A stretch of DNA of 5,157 nt from Acidobacteriota bacterium (GTDB lineage Bacteria > Acidobacteriota > Terriglobia > Terriglobales > Acidobacteriaceae), in NCBI GenBank assembly GCA_021780095.1, contig JAJXZK010000291.1, positions 1-5,157 on the forward strand, read 5' to 3'. A program made the translations under genes and the position numbers. Shown here piece by piece: positions 1-4,962 of this stretch. Every line of letters begins with the position of its first letter. The stretch's first letter is position 1. The notes below the pieces were generated by a model. It was not told where the DNA came from and did not search any database. It saw only the letters and a program-made list of their open reading frames with translations.

Positions 1-618
1 CCGGAAGCCAGCATCGATCCCGTCGTGATGGCCGCCTCAACCGTCTTGCGTCTTCAAACCATCGTCTCCCGCGAGGTCGCTCCCACCCAGAGCGTCGTCC
101 TTACCGTCGGCTCCATACAGGCCGGCACAAAAGAGAATGTCATCCCCGATGAAGCAATCATCAAGCTCAACGTCCGCACCTTCGACGAGAATGTCCGCCA
201 GCGCGTTCTCGCCTCCATCACTCGTATCGCCAACGCTGAAGCTCAGGCAGCGGGCGCTCCCCGACCGCCTGAAGTCACGCCACTCGATCGCTATGCCCTC
301 GTCACCAACGATCCTGCCGCCACCAGGAAAGTCGTGAACGCATTCCGTCAATACTTCTCCGATGGCTCCGTCGAACAGACCAAGCCGACCATGGCCAGTG
401 AAGACTTCGGCTGTTTCGGAGCACAATGGCACGTCCCATCCGTGTATTGGTTTTTCGGTGGGATCGATCCTGAAACCTACTCGAACGCCAAACGCGAAGG
501 CAAACTGAACACCCTGCCCACCAACCACAACCCGCGCTTCGCGCCCGTCCTGCATCCCACCATCGAAACGGGAGTCAAAGCCCTGGTGGTTGCAGCACAA
601 GCCTGGATGGCAGCATGA
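1..618 (+). CDS. M20 family amidohydrolase/metallopeptidase, C-terminal part (5' end outside window)
   Basis: The reading frame is open from base 1, and 205 residues are visible. Window residues 6-60 (DPVVMAA, LQTIVSRE, GSIQAGTKENVIPDEA) match the dimerisation ('lid') domain of M20D amidohydrolases such as hippurate hydrolases and N-acyl-amino-acid deacylases. The catalytic domain then resumes. MASEDFG (131-137) holds the conserved glutamate of the SEDF motif. The histidine in NHNPRFAP (175-182) is in the place of the last metal ligand. The HPTIETGVKAL tail resembles the family variant that has an E/HPT(x)xTG ending instead of the commoner DE. The expected reaction is metal-dependent hydrolysis of an amide bond in an N-acyl amino acid or small peptide. 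The substrate cannot be read from this half. About half of a normal protein of roughly 400-440 residues is missing at the left edge, and no frameshift is seen. The stop overlaps the next gene by four bases. Confidence 0.9.
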   Translation, partial: PEASIDPVVMAASTVLRLQTIVSREVAPTQSVVLTVGSIQAGTKENVIPDEAIIKLNVRTFDENVRQRVLASITRIANAEAQAAGAPRPPEVTPLDRYALVTNDPAATRKVVNAFRQYFSDGSVEQTKPTMASEDFGCFGAQWHVPSVYWFFGGIDPETYSNAKREGKLNTLPTNHNPRFAPVLHPTIETGVKALVVAAQAWMAA

Positions 619-1262
619 GCCACGCCCTCACCGAAGGTCGCCATCTGCTCGGAACGTTCGCTGTAGCCCTCGACCTCATCGGCACCTTCGTCTTCGCCCT
701 CAGCGGCGCGGTCGCCGGAGTCAAAAACCGATTCGATGTATTCGGGCTCGCGGTGCTCGCATTCGTGACCGGCAACGCTGGCGGAATCACGCGCGATCTC
801 CTGATCGGCGCAGTCCCGCCCGCTGCTCTCGTCAATTTGCAGTACCTCTGGATTTCGATCCTCGCCGCCGTCGCCATCTTCTTCTGGAGCAGCAGGATTA
901 ACGTTCAGGGCAAGCTGATCCTCGGCCTTGACGCCATCGGCTTGGCTCTATTCGCTGTTACCGGAACGGAAAAAGCGCTGGCCGCCGGGCTCAACCCGGT
1001 CATGGCCGCTCTGCTGGGCATGCTCACCGGAATCGGCGGCGGAATGATTCGCGACATGCTCGTGAACCAGATTCCGTTTGTCCTTCAGTCCGATCTTTAC
1101 GCGGTCGCCGCTTTGACCGCTGGCGCAACCGTCGTCATCGGCTTTCAGCTCCACCTTCCTTCGTACGTGGGAATGATCGTCGGCTTTGCGCTCTGTCTCG
1201 GGCTCCGCCTGATGGCGATCTTCCGCGGCTGGCGCCTTCCCATCGCAAGGCCGTCGCCCTGA
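615..1262 (+). CDS. UPF0126/TRIC-type membrane protein (trimeric intracellular cation channel family)
   Basis: This is a 215-residue, very hydrophobic protein with seven probable membrane helices at about residues 12-36, 39-58, 72-92, 98-118, 125-145, 158-178 and 182-203. It has the internal duplication typical of the UPF0126 family. Each half carries a glycine-rich kink followed by Arg-Asp: TGNAGGITRDLL (52-63) and TGIGGGMIRDML (138-149). The motif FALSGAVAGVKNRFDVFG (27-44) is also characteristic. Bacterial members are related to TRIC cation channels, and some have been proposed to transport small molecules such as glycine. The actual substrate here is unknown. The start ATG lies inside the stop of the amidohydrolase (ATGA), which points to an operon and translational coupling. 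The length is normal for the family. The gene runs convergently into phoU with a gap of 49 bases, and no convincing terminator hairpin is visible there. Confidence 0.9.
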   Translation: MSHALTEGRHLLGTFAVALDLIGTFVFALSGAVAGVKNRFDVFGLAVLAFVTGNAGGITRDLLIGAVPPAALVNLQYLWISILAAVAIFFWSSRINVQGKLILGLDAIGLALFAVTGTEKALAAGLNPVMAALLGMLTGIGGGMIRDMLVNQIPFVLQSDLYAVAALTAGATVVIGFQLHLPSYVGMIVGFALCLGLRLMAIFRGWRLPIARPSP

Positions 1263-1311
1263 CCGGACGGCACTCTATTCACCACTGGGCTTTAGCTAGA
1301 CGCCGCCCTTG

Positions 1312-1980
1312 CTACTCCGCTGCGCTCAATTGGTGCCGCACGTCCGCGCCCCGCACCCAGAAGATCACGTCCGTCGCGATGTTCGTCGCATGGTCCGCAA
1401 TCCGCTCCAGGTTGCGCGAAATGATGATTGCCTGCAGCGCCTGTGGAGCCACCTCCGAGTTTTGCTGGATCAGCTTGATCAGCTCTCCGTGAGCCACGCG
1501 ATTCATCCGGTCAATCTCGTCGTCCATCTCCAGAACCCGCTCCGCCAGGTGCGCGTCCCCATCCAGTAGCGACTGCAGCGACGTCCGGATCATCCGTGCT
1601 GCATAGCCACCCATCCCAAAGATGTCCACCGGCAGGCTGACCGGTTTGTCTTCCAGCACCGTCAGCGTCCGCAGCGCAATGCTCATCGCCTGGTCGCCAA
1701 TCCTCTCCAGGTCGCCGTTGATCTTGATCACCGCCAGGATGAACCGCAGATCGATCGCCATCGGCTGTTCTTTCGCCAGCAGGTCGTAGGCCATTTCGTC
1801 GATCTCGCGCTGCTGCGCATTGATCGCCGTCTCGTTGTCCTGCACGTATTGGCACAGGGCCGCATTGCGGTGCGTGTAGGCCTCGACGGCTGCCTCCATT
1901 GCCTGCTGCGACAGCGCGGCCATCGCCAGCAGTTTGTCTTTAAGCTCAGCCAATTGCTGATGAAAATGGATTCGGGGCAA
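1312..1980 (-). CDS. phoU: phosphate signalling complex protein PhoU
   Basis: PhoU is a cytoplasmic three-helix-bundle protein that links the Pst phosphate transporter to the PhoR/PhoB two-component system and limits phosphate uptake. It consists of two PhoU repeats. The first contains DNETAINAQQREIDEM, DLRFILAVIKINGDLERIGDQA, and the second DDEIDRMNRVAHGEL and NLERIADHATNIATDV. The E/DxxxD metal-cluster motifs are present in both. About 222 residues is the usual length. I chose TTG at 1980-1978 as the start because a strong ribosome-binding sequence, GGAGAG (1990-1985), lies just before it. The protein then begins MPRIHFHQQL, which resembles family N-termini. A TTG at 1992 in the same frame would add four residues but would use up the ribosome-binding site. 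No pst genes or phoB/phoR are in the window, so it seems to be a separate transcription unit. Confidence 0.95.
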   Translation of the reverse strand: MPRIHFHQQLAELKDKLLAMAALSQQAMEAAVEAYTHRNAALCQYVQDNETAINAQQREIDEMAYDLLAKEQPMAIDLRFILAVIKINGDLERIGDQAMSIALRTLTVLEDKPVSLPVDIFGMGGYAARMIRTSLQSLLDGDAHLAERVLEMDDEIDRMNRVAHGELIKLIQQNSEVAPQALQAIIISRNLERIADHATNIATDVIFWVRGADVRHQLSAAE

Positions 1981-1993
1981 AGCTCTCTCCAAT

Positions 1994-2006
1994 ATGCATT
2001 GTGCAT
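1994..2006. promoter_or_regulatory. inverted repeat just upstream of the phoU ribosome-binding site
   Basis: ATGCA-TTG-TGCAT is a perfect 5-bp inverted repeat with a 3-base centre. It lies directly upstream of the phoU ribosome-binding sequence, and either an operator or a small leader hairpin is possible. The function is inferred from position only, and such short dyads also occur by chance. Confidence 0.25.
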
Positions 2007-2026
2007 CATCAAGTGTTACAGCGCTG

Positions 2027-2039
2027 CGAAGATTCTTCG
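2027..2039. promoter_or_regulatory. palindrome upstream of phoU (operator-like)
   Basis: CGAAGATTCTTCG is a perfect 6-bp inverted repeat around one central base, about 50 bases upstream of the phoU start. It does not look like the enterobacterial Pho box. A transcription-factor site is possible, but no partner can be named. Confidence 0.3.
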
Positions 2040-2082
2040 AACCCGCCGCCCGCGTTCCCTCTCTTCAACCGCTGTCCGATCT

Positions 2083-2088
2083 TGTCAA
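2083..2088 (-). promoter_or_regulatory. possible -35 element for phoU
   Basis: On the minus strand this is a perfect TTGACA, about 100 bases upstream of the phoU start. The hexamer 17 bases downstream (AAGAGA) is a poor -10 box, so this is only a weak promoter candidate. A second TTGAC-like sequence lies a little further upstream. Confidence 0.2.
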
Positions 2089-2130
2089 GCCCCTGTTTCC
2101 TCTAAGTCAACTGAAATCATACACTTCCAC

Positions 2131-2162
2131 TTGCATGGAATTATGGCCGAATTTGCTAGACT
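2131..2162 (+). promoter_or_regulatory. candidate + strand promoter with extended -10
   Basis: TGCTAGACT (2154-2162) reads as an extended -10 box (TG-n-TAGACT). A TTGCAT (2131-2136) lies upstream with a 20-base spacer. That is longer than ideal but acceptable with an extended -10. No protein gene lies downstream on this strand before 3623, so if real it would drive a non-coding transcript through 2169-2470. The sequence is also nearly symmetrical (CTAGACTAG), so a minus-strand role cannot be excluded. Confidence 0.3.
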
Positions 2163-2255
2163 AGAAATAGGCCGGTTTTCGCCCCTTCGGAAACGCCCCG
2201 GACAAAGCCGCGCCAAAACGCTGCACCACCTGCTCAGGGCAGGTCAACCGCAACA

Positions 2256-2270
2256 CGCTCTTTGACAATA
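2256..2270 (+). promoter_or_regulatory. boxA-like antitermination element
   Basis: GCTCTTTGACAAT (2257-2269) differs at one position from the TGCTCTTTAACAAT-type boxA of ribosomal RNA leaders, after the first base. In those leaders boxA recruits NusB-NusE (S10) to prevent premature termination. As in rrn leaders, a hairpin (2228-2244) lies shortly upstream. A second, shorter copy, GCTCTTTGA, occurs at 2420-2428. No rRNA gene follows in the window. The resemblance is seen directly, and the function is inferred. Confidence 0.35.
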
Positions 2271-2428
2271 ACTTACGGAGATTCCCCAGCAGAATCAGGA
2301 ATTTGCGCTACGTTTTTCGGAATCAGCTGCGTTCTCAATAACTTGCAGACTTGTTCCGCAAATTCAGTAATTTACCAGCGAAAGTCAAAACTTTATTCTC
2401 CTTCAAATCAATAACTTAAGCTCTTTGA
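2266..2428 (+). repeat. degenerate tandem repeat, about 70-bp unit, three CAATAACTT heads
   Basis: CAATAACTT occurs at 2266-2274, 2336-2344 and 2409-2417, which is a spacing of 70 and 73 bases. Units 1 and 2 also agree further in: TCAGGAATTT (2295-2304) against TCAGTAATTT (2364-2373), again about 69 bases apart. Unit 3 diverges after its head and runs into the second GCTCTTTGA. This suggests an old tandem duplication or three binding or structural modules. It is not a CRISPR array, because the repeat is too short and the intervening sequences are related. Confidence 0.45.
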
Positions 2429-2476
2429 TCCAGAAGAGAAGGTTTCACTTTCAGCTATAGCGTTTTTTATAACCAA

Positions 2477-3238
2477 TCAGCAAAAGATCGCTTCCGCCTC
2501 ACGCGTCGCCTCATAGATCTGGTCGAACGACTCCACCGCGTACAGCACCTTCTGCATCTCGCTCACCAGGAATTCCTGATCCAGCACCTGCTGAAGATTG
2601 AAGTCCCTGATCTCCGGCCCGCGCCCCGTCTTCGAGCCTTCAATCACGTAGGTCGATTCCCCATGCGACGAAATCAACCCGCTTCCATACAGCTTGATCT
2701 CGCCCTCCTGCCGGATCACGCCAAACTCCACCGTGAACCAGAACAGCCGGCCCATCCGCTCCAGCTTGTCCTTGTCCGTCAGCGCCGCGCACACCCGGCC
2801 GTAGTGCTCCAGAAAATCAGCAAACACCGGATGCGCGTGCATTGGCACATGCCCGAAGACGTCATGGAAGATGTCCGGCTCCGGCGTATACTCGAGGGAC
2901 TCGCGCTTCCGCAGCCAGGTCGTCGTCGGAAACCTCCGCGCCGCGAGCATCTCGAAGAACGCGTCCGGAGGCATAAACCCGCTCACCGGCGTCGCGTTCC
3001 ACCCGGTCAGCGGAGTCAGCCGCTGGTTCACATCGGCCAGGTTGGGAATCAAGTCTTCGCGCAGGCCCAGCTGCTCAAACCCCTGCAGGTATTCCGCGCA
3101 GGCATGCTCCCGCAGTTGCGGCATGCGCCGCCGCACCAGTTCGGCCCACACCGCATGCTGCTCCGGCGTATAGGCGGCCCAGTCCTGCTGGATCAGGTAA
3201 GGCTCGGCAACGGTCAGCTGCGGCGATTCGGTATTCAT
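2477..3238 (-). CDS. phhA: phenylalanine 4-monooxygenase (phenylalanine hydroxylase)
   Basis: This cytoplasmic non-haem iron, tetrahydropterin-dependent enzyme converts L-phenylalanine to L-tyrosine with O2, feeding tyrosine synthesis or aromatic amino-acid breakdown. The 253-residue protein is a catalytic domain only, as usual for bacterial forms. The iron triad is intact: His125 and His130 in PDIFHDVFGHVPM, and Glu171 in FWFTVEFGV. The spacing (5 and 41) is as in known bacterial enzymes. Other family blocks are LTGWNATPVSGFMPPDAFF (77-95), LRKRESLEYTPEPD (109-122) and KLYGSGLISSHGES (182-195). I start at the ATG at 3238-3236 (MNTESPQ), with GGAG at 3252-3249 ten bases before it. An in-frame ATG at 3295 would add 19 residues unlike the family and would run over the promoter zone. 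No pterin-carbinolamine dehydratase or pterin gene is adjacent, and the gene appears monocistronic. Confidence 0.96.
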   Translation of the reverse strand: MNTESPQLTVAEPYLIQQDWAAYTPEQHAVWAELVRRRMPQLREHACAEYLQGFEQLGLREDLIPNLADVNQRLTPLTGWNATPVSGFMPPDAFFEMLAARRFPTTTWLRKRESLEYTPEPDIFHDVFGHVPMHAHPVFADFLEHYGRVCAALTDKDKLERMGRLFWFTVEFGVIRQEGEIKLYGSGLISSHGESTYVIEGSKTGRGPEIRDFNLQQVLDQEFLVSEMQKVLYAVESFDQIYEATREAEAIFC

Positions 3239-3275
3239 GGCAATTCGGCTCCGGCAAAACGTTAGAGAATCGCAC

Positions 3276-3299
3276 CTGGTTATAAGACGTGTCAACCAG
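3276..3299. promoter_or_regulatory. operator-like inverted repeat overlapping the phhA promoter zone
   Basis: CTGGTT (3276-3281) and AACCAG (3294-3299) form a perfect 6-bp inverted repeat separated by 12 bases. On the minus strand it overlaps a perfect TTGACA (3295-3290) and a good TATAAC (3284-3279). These two cannot be paired with each other (spacer of 5), so either may belong to a separate promoter. The position, 38-61 bases upstream of the phhA start codon, is right for a promoter with regulator control. It does not resemble the TyrR/PhhR box (TGTAAA-N6-TTTACA). Confidence 0.4.
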
Positions 3300-3375
3300 A
3301 CGCCGCGCCGCCCTTCAGGAGCCGCAGCCGTCGCCGGAAGGCGGACCGCGTAATGTTTACATGGTTACCAAAGTT

Positions 3376-3405
3376 TTCAAAGATAGGATTAGCCCAATCT
3401 ATAAA
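3376..3405 (+). promoter_or_regulatory. candidate promoter for the tad operon
   Basis: TTCAAA (3376-3381) and TATAAA (3400-3405) are separated by 18 bases, in an AT-rich patch that stands out from the GC-rich surroundings. It lies about 220 bases upstream of the TadG-like gene, so the transcript would have a long leader containing the structures at 3448-3591. The -10 is good and the -35 is modest. Confidence 0.35.
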
Positions 3406-3447
3406 GAAGTTGTAGAGTTCATGTTGTGTAAGCTGCGGCGAGCAGAC

Positions 3448-3591
3448 CTGTTACCCGAGAGTTAACAGCAAAAAGATCGCAGCAAGAATTCGGGAATCAT
3501 CACAGCGTCTGCGACAAAACCCTCTGTGACGGGCTTTGAATCTGTTGCGATGTACTCCCTGGCCGCGTAACCCCAACCGCCAGGAACGGGG
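3448..3591 (+). promoter_or_regulatory. possible structured 5' leader (hairpin and two possible pseudoknots) of the tad operon
   Basis: Several complementary segments follow each other. (a) CTGTTA (3448-3453) pairs with TAACAG (3463-3468), loop of 9. (b) GCGACA (3511-3516) pairs with TGTTGC (3543-3548, one G-U). Inside it CAAAACCC (3515-3522) pairs with GGGCTTTG (3531-3538, one mismatch). The loop of this hairpin contains CTGTGA (3524-3529), fully complementary to TCACAG (3500-3505), giving a pseudoknot option. (c) CCTGGC (3558-3563) pairs with GCCAGG (3579-3584), and CCCC in its loop (3571-3574) can pair with GGGG (3588-3591), a second H-type pseudoknot. The end lies about 18 bases before the ribosome-binding sequence. 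I checked by eye for the c-di-GMP (GEMM) riboswitch core and did not find it. It is unrecognised, and chance pairing in GC-rich DNA is possible. Confidence 0.35.
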
Positions 3592-3622
3592 CTGAATCCA
3601 AAACGCATCAGGAGTAACGACT

Positions 3623-4951
3623 ATGAAGATCCTGCGCGACGAACAGGGACAAATGCTGATCCTCACGGTTCTATCCATGACCGTACTCTTGGGAGTTCTT
3701 GCATTCGCTACCGACATTGGCGTCCTCTTCCGGGCCAAGCGCAATCTGCAAATCACCGCCGACGCCGCCGCTACCGCCGGTGCATTGGATTTAGAAAATG
3801 GCGCCGCGACAGCGGCAGTAAAAGCCGACGGGGCAAATGTTGCAAATAGCAACCTGACCGCCTTGAACTACTCAACCAGCACCGCGACCGTCACTATTAA
3901 TACGCCTCCGCTTTACGGCTATCACACGACTGGTCTTTATGTAGAGGCAATCGTAACGACGCCGAATCCGACCTTCTTCATGAACATGTTCGGATTTAAC
4001 AGCATGAACGTCACAGCCCGTGCCGTCGCTGGTGTCGTCAGCGGGAATGCCCCGTGTGTAATTGCGAACCAGCAAATAACCTTCCAGGGCAGCGCTACAA
4101 TCAATGCCATCAACGGCGGCTATGCGTGCGGTGTCCAGGACAACGGCAACCTCTCGGTCGTCGGCAATGGCAATAATATTTATGCCGCCTATGTCGATGT
4201 CTCCGGGACCCAGCCCAGCAGCGGCAAAGGCAGCGGCACAATTACAGATACGAACACCAACTTTAACGTCGCCCCCGAGCCGGATCCTTTCCACAACACC
4301 ATCACGGACGGTCAGCCGAGCGGTGTCCCGCCAACATGCGGCCAAACAATCGCAGGAAACTCCTATAGCGGAACATTTACGGGCACGAGCGATACTGAGG
4401 TTGTATGTTTTACTGGCACAAACGTAAATATCAACGGTGCTACGCTCACCAATGGTGTGTTCGTGTTTGAGAACGGCGTCCAGGTTGGCACCGGGGCAAC
4501 GATAACCAACGGAACCTTGGACCTCTATGGAGGAACATACGATCAGGCGTCAACGGCTCTACTCAACATCACTGCGCCTCAGGACAACAGCGCCTGGAAC
4601 AATGGAATCGCCCTTATGGTGCCGGGAACAAACGTTACTTACCCCAACAACAGCACGTATGGCGGTAATACCACATACACAAACAACTATAGTTGCCAAA
4701 GCGCGACTGGAAAGAATGCATATCAGAATGTGCTGCAGGTACAATGGGGCGCCAGCGGACAGACATTCTCGGGCTGGATCTATGCTCCCACCACCACGGT
4801 GGAAATTCAGGACGCAGGCGGCGGCGGTGTAACGTACTCTGGCCTCTATGTTGGATCGTTGTGCCAAACGGCGGGCACCATAAACTTGCCAAGCTACGAC
4901 AGTAAATACCCTCTATATTCACCCATCAAAGTCGTGGCTCTGGTCGAGTAG
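3623..4951 (+). CDS. Tad-domain (TadG-like) pilus-assembly/secreted protein with a long Asn/Thr/Gly-rich passenger region
   Basis: The 442-residue protein starts with ATG, with AGGAG (3610-3614) eight bases upstream. Residues 7-55 (EQGQMLIL, membrane helix about 12-33, then FRAKRNLQITADAAATAGALDL) match the Tad/TadE-G-like N-terminal domain that anchors such proteins in the inner membrane. The rest faces outwards. Residues 80-137 hold the short beta region common in TadG-like proteins (TFFMNMFGFNSMNVTARAVA). About 145-415 is rich in Asn, Thr, Gly and Ser with alternating hydrophobic residues, and contains GATLTNG (272-278) and GATITNG (291-297). A beta-solenoid fold is plausible. GWIYAPTTTVEIQ...YSGLYVG (384-411) resembles the 'G-IYAP' module seen in other pilus-assembly-linked proteins. 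Six cysteines (145, 169, 239, 262, 358, 414) all lie in the exported part. No von Willebrand A domain is seen. Base composition is more AT-rich than the neighbouring genes. It is followed after 11 bases by a tadE-like gene. Confidence 0.8.
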   Translation: MKILRDEQGQMLILTVLSMTVLLGVLAFATDIGVLFRAKRNLQITADAAATAGALDLENGAATAAVKADGANVANSNLTALNYSTSTATVTINTPPLYGYHTTGLYVEAIVTTPNPTFFMNMFGFNSMNVTARAVAGVVSGNAPCVIANQQITFQGSATINAINGGYACGVQDNGNLSVVGNGNNIYAAYVDVSGTQPSSGKGSGTITDTNTNFNVAPEPDPFHNTITDGQPSGVPPTCGQTIAGNSYSGTFTGTSDTEVVCFTGTNVNINGATLTNGVFVFENGVQVGTGATITNGTLDLYGGTYDQASTALLNITAPQDNSAWNNGIALMVPGTNVTYPNNSTYGGNTTYTNNYSCQSATGKNAYQNVLQVQWGASGQTFSGWIYAPTTTVEIQDAGGGGVTYSGLYVGSLCQTAGTINLPSYDSKYPLYSPIKVVALVE

Positions 4952-4962
4952 GAATGTGCGGA

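Larger units (their letters stand above)
2169..2468 (+). ncRNA. candidate non-coding transcript between phoU and phhA (unrecognised)
   Basis: The 496-base gap between phoU and phhA holds no credible protein gene. On the + strand there is, in order, a promoter-like sequence and a hairpin (GTTTTCG 2175-2181 with CGGAAAC 2188-2194, extendable by CCG/CGG). A second hairpin follows (ACCTGC 2228-2233 with GCAGGT 2239-2244, 5-base loop). Then come a boxA-like element, three spaced copies of CAATAACTT and a run of six T at 2463-2468. I do not recognise it as tmRNA, RNase P RNA, SRP RNA or 6S RNA. No strong hairpin sits directly before the T run (only GCTATAGC, which cannot fold well), so the 3' end is uncertain. 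The ncRNA reading is an inference from the order of these signals. The alternative is that it is only the phoU upstream region plus the phhA 3' untranslated region. Confidence 0.3.

Noticed and set aside
37..600. Long minus-strand open frame opposite the amidohydrolase (187 residues)
   Set aside because: It mirrors a well-supported M20 gene, has no recognisable domain, and is explained by GC-rich codon bias on the other strand.
1263..1311. Bidirectional terminator between the UPF0126 gene and phoU
   Set aside because: Only a 4-bp GGGC/GCCC pairing with a 14-base loop is seen, without a T run, so it cannot be called.
1849..2265. + strand frame from inside phoU into the intergenic region (138 residues)
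   Set aside because: The first part is phoU antisense, and the rest has no motif. No ribosome-binding sequence supports a start.
2266..2418. CRISPR array
   Set aside because: The exact repeats are only 9 bases long, there are just three, and the sequences between them are themselves related and about 61-64 bases long. No cas gene is present.
2257..2440. Start of a 16S rRNA gene or rRNA fragment (boxA-like element, then GGAGATT and TTTGATCC)
   Set aside because: The matches to the 16S 5' end are only a few bases long and scattered. None of the conserved 16S blocks follow, and phhA begins shortly after on the opposite strand.
2454..2468. Rho-independent terminator GCTATAGC plus T6
   Set aside because: The T run is real, but the palindrome has no room for a loop and leaves only two or three base pairs. 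It is too weak to call as a terminator.
2663..3265. 200-residue + strand open frame opposite phhA
   Set aside because: It is rich in Arg, Pro, His and Gln without motifs, and is fully antisense to phhA, whose catalytic residues are intact.
3500..3591. c-di-GMP (GEMM-I) riboswitch upstream of the tad operon
   Set aside because: The function would fit, but the conserved GGACGCAAAGCC-like core and the tetraloop/receptor segments are not present.
3451..3852. Minus-strand frame covering the tad leader and gene start (133 residues)
   Set aside because: It has low-complexity Ala/Arg content and no domain. It overlaps the start of a clear Tad-domain gene and its ribosome-binding site.
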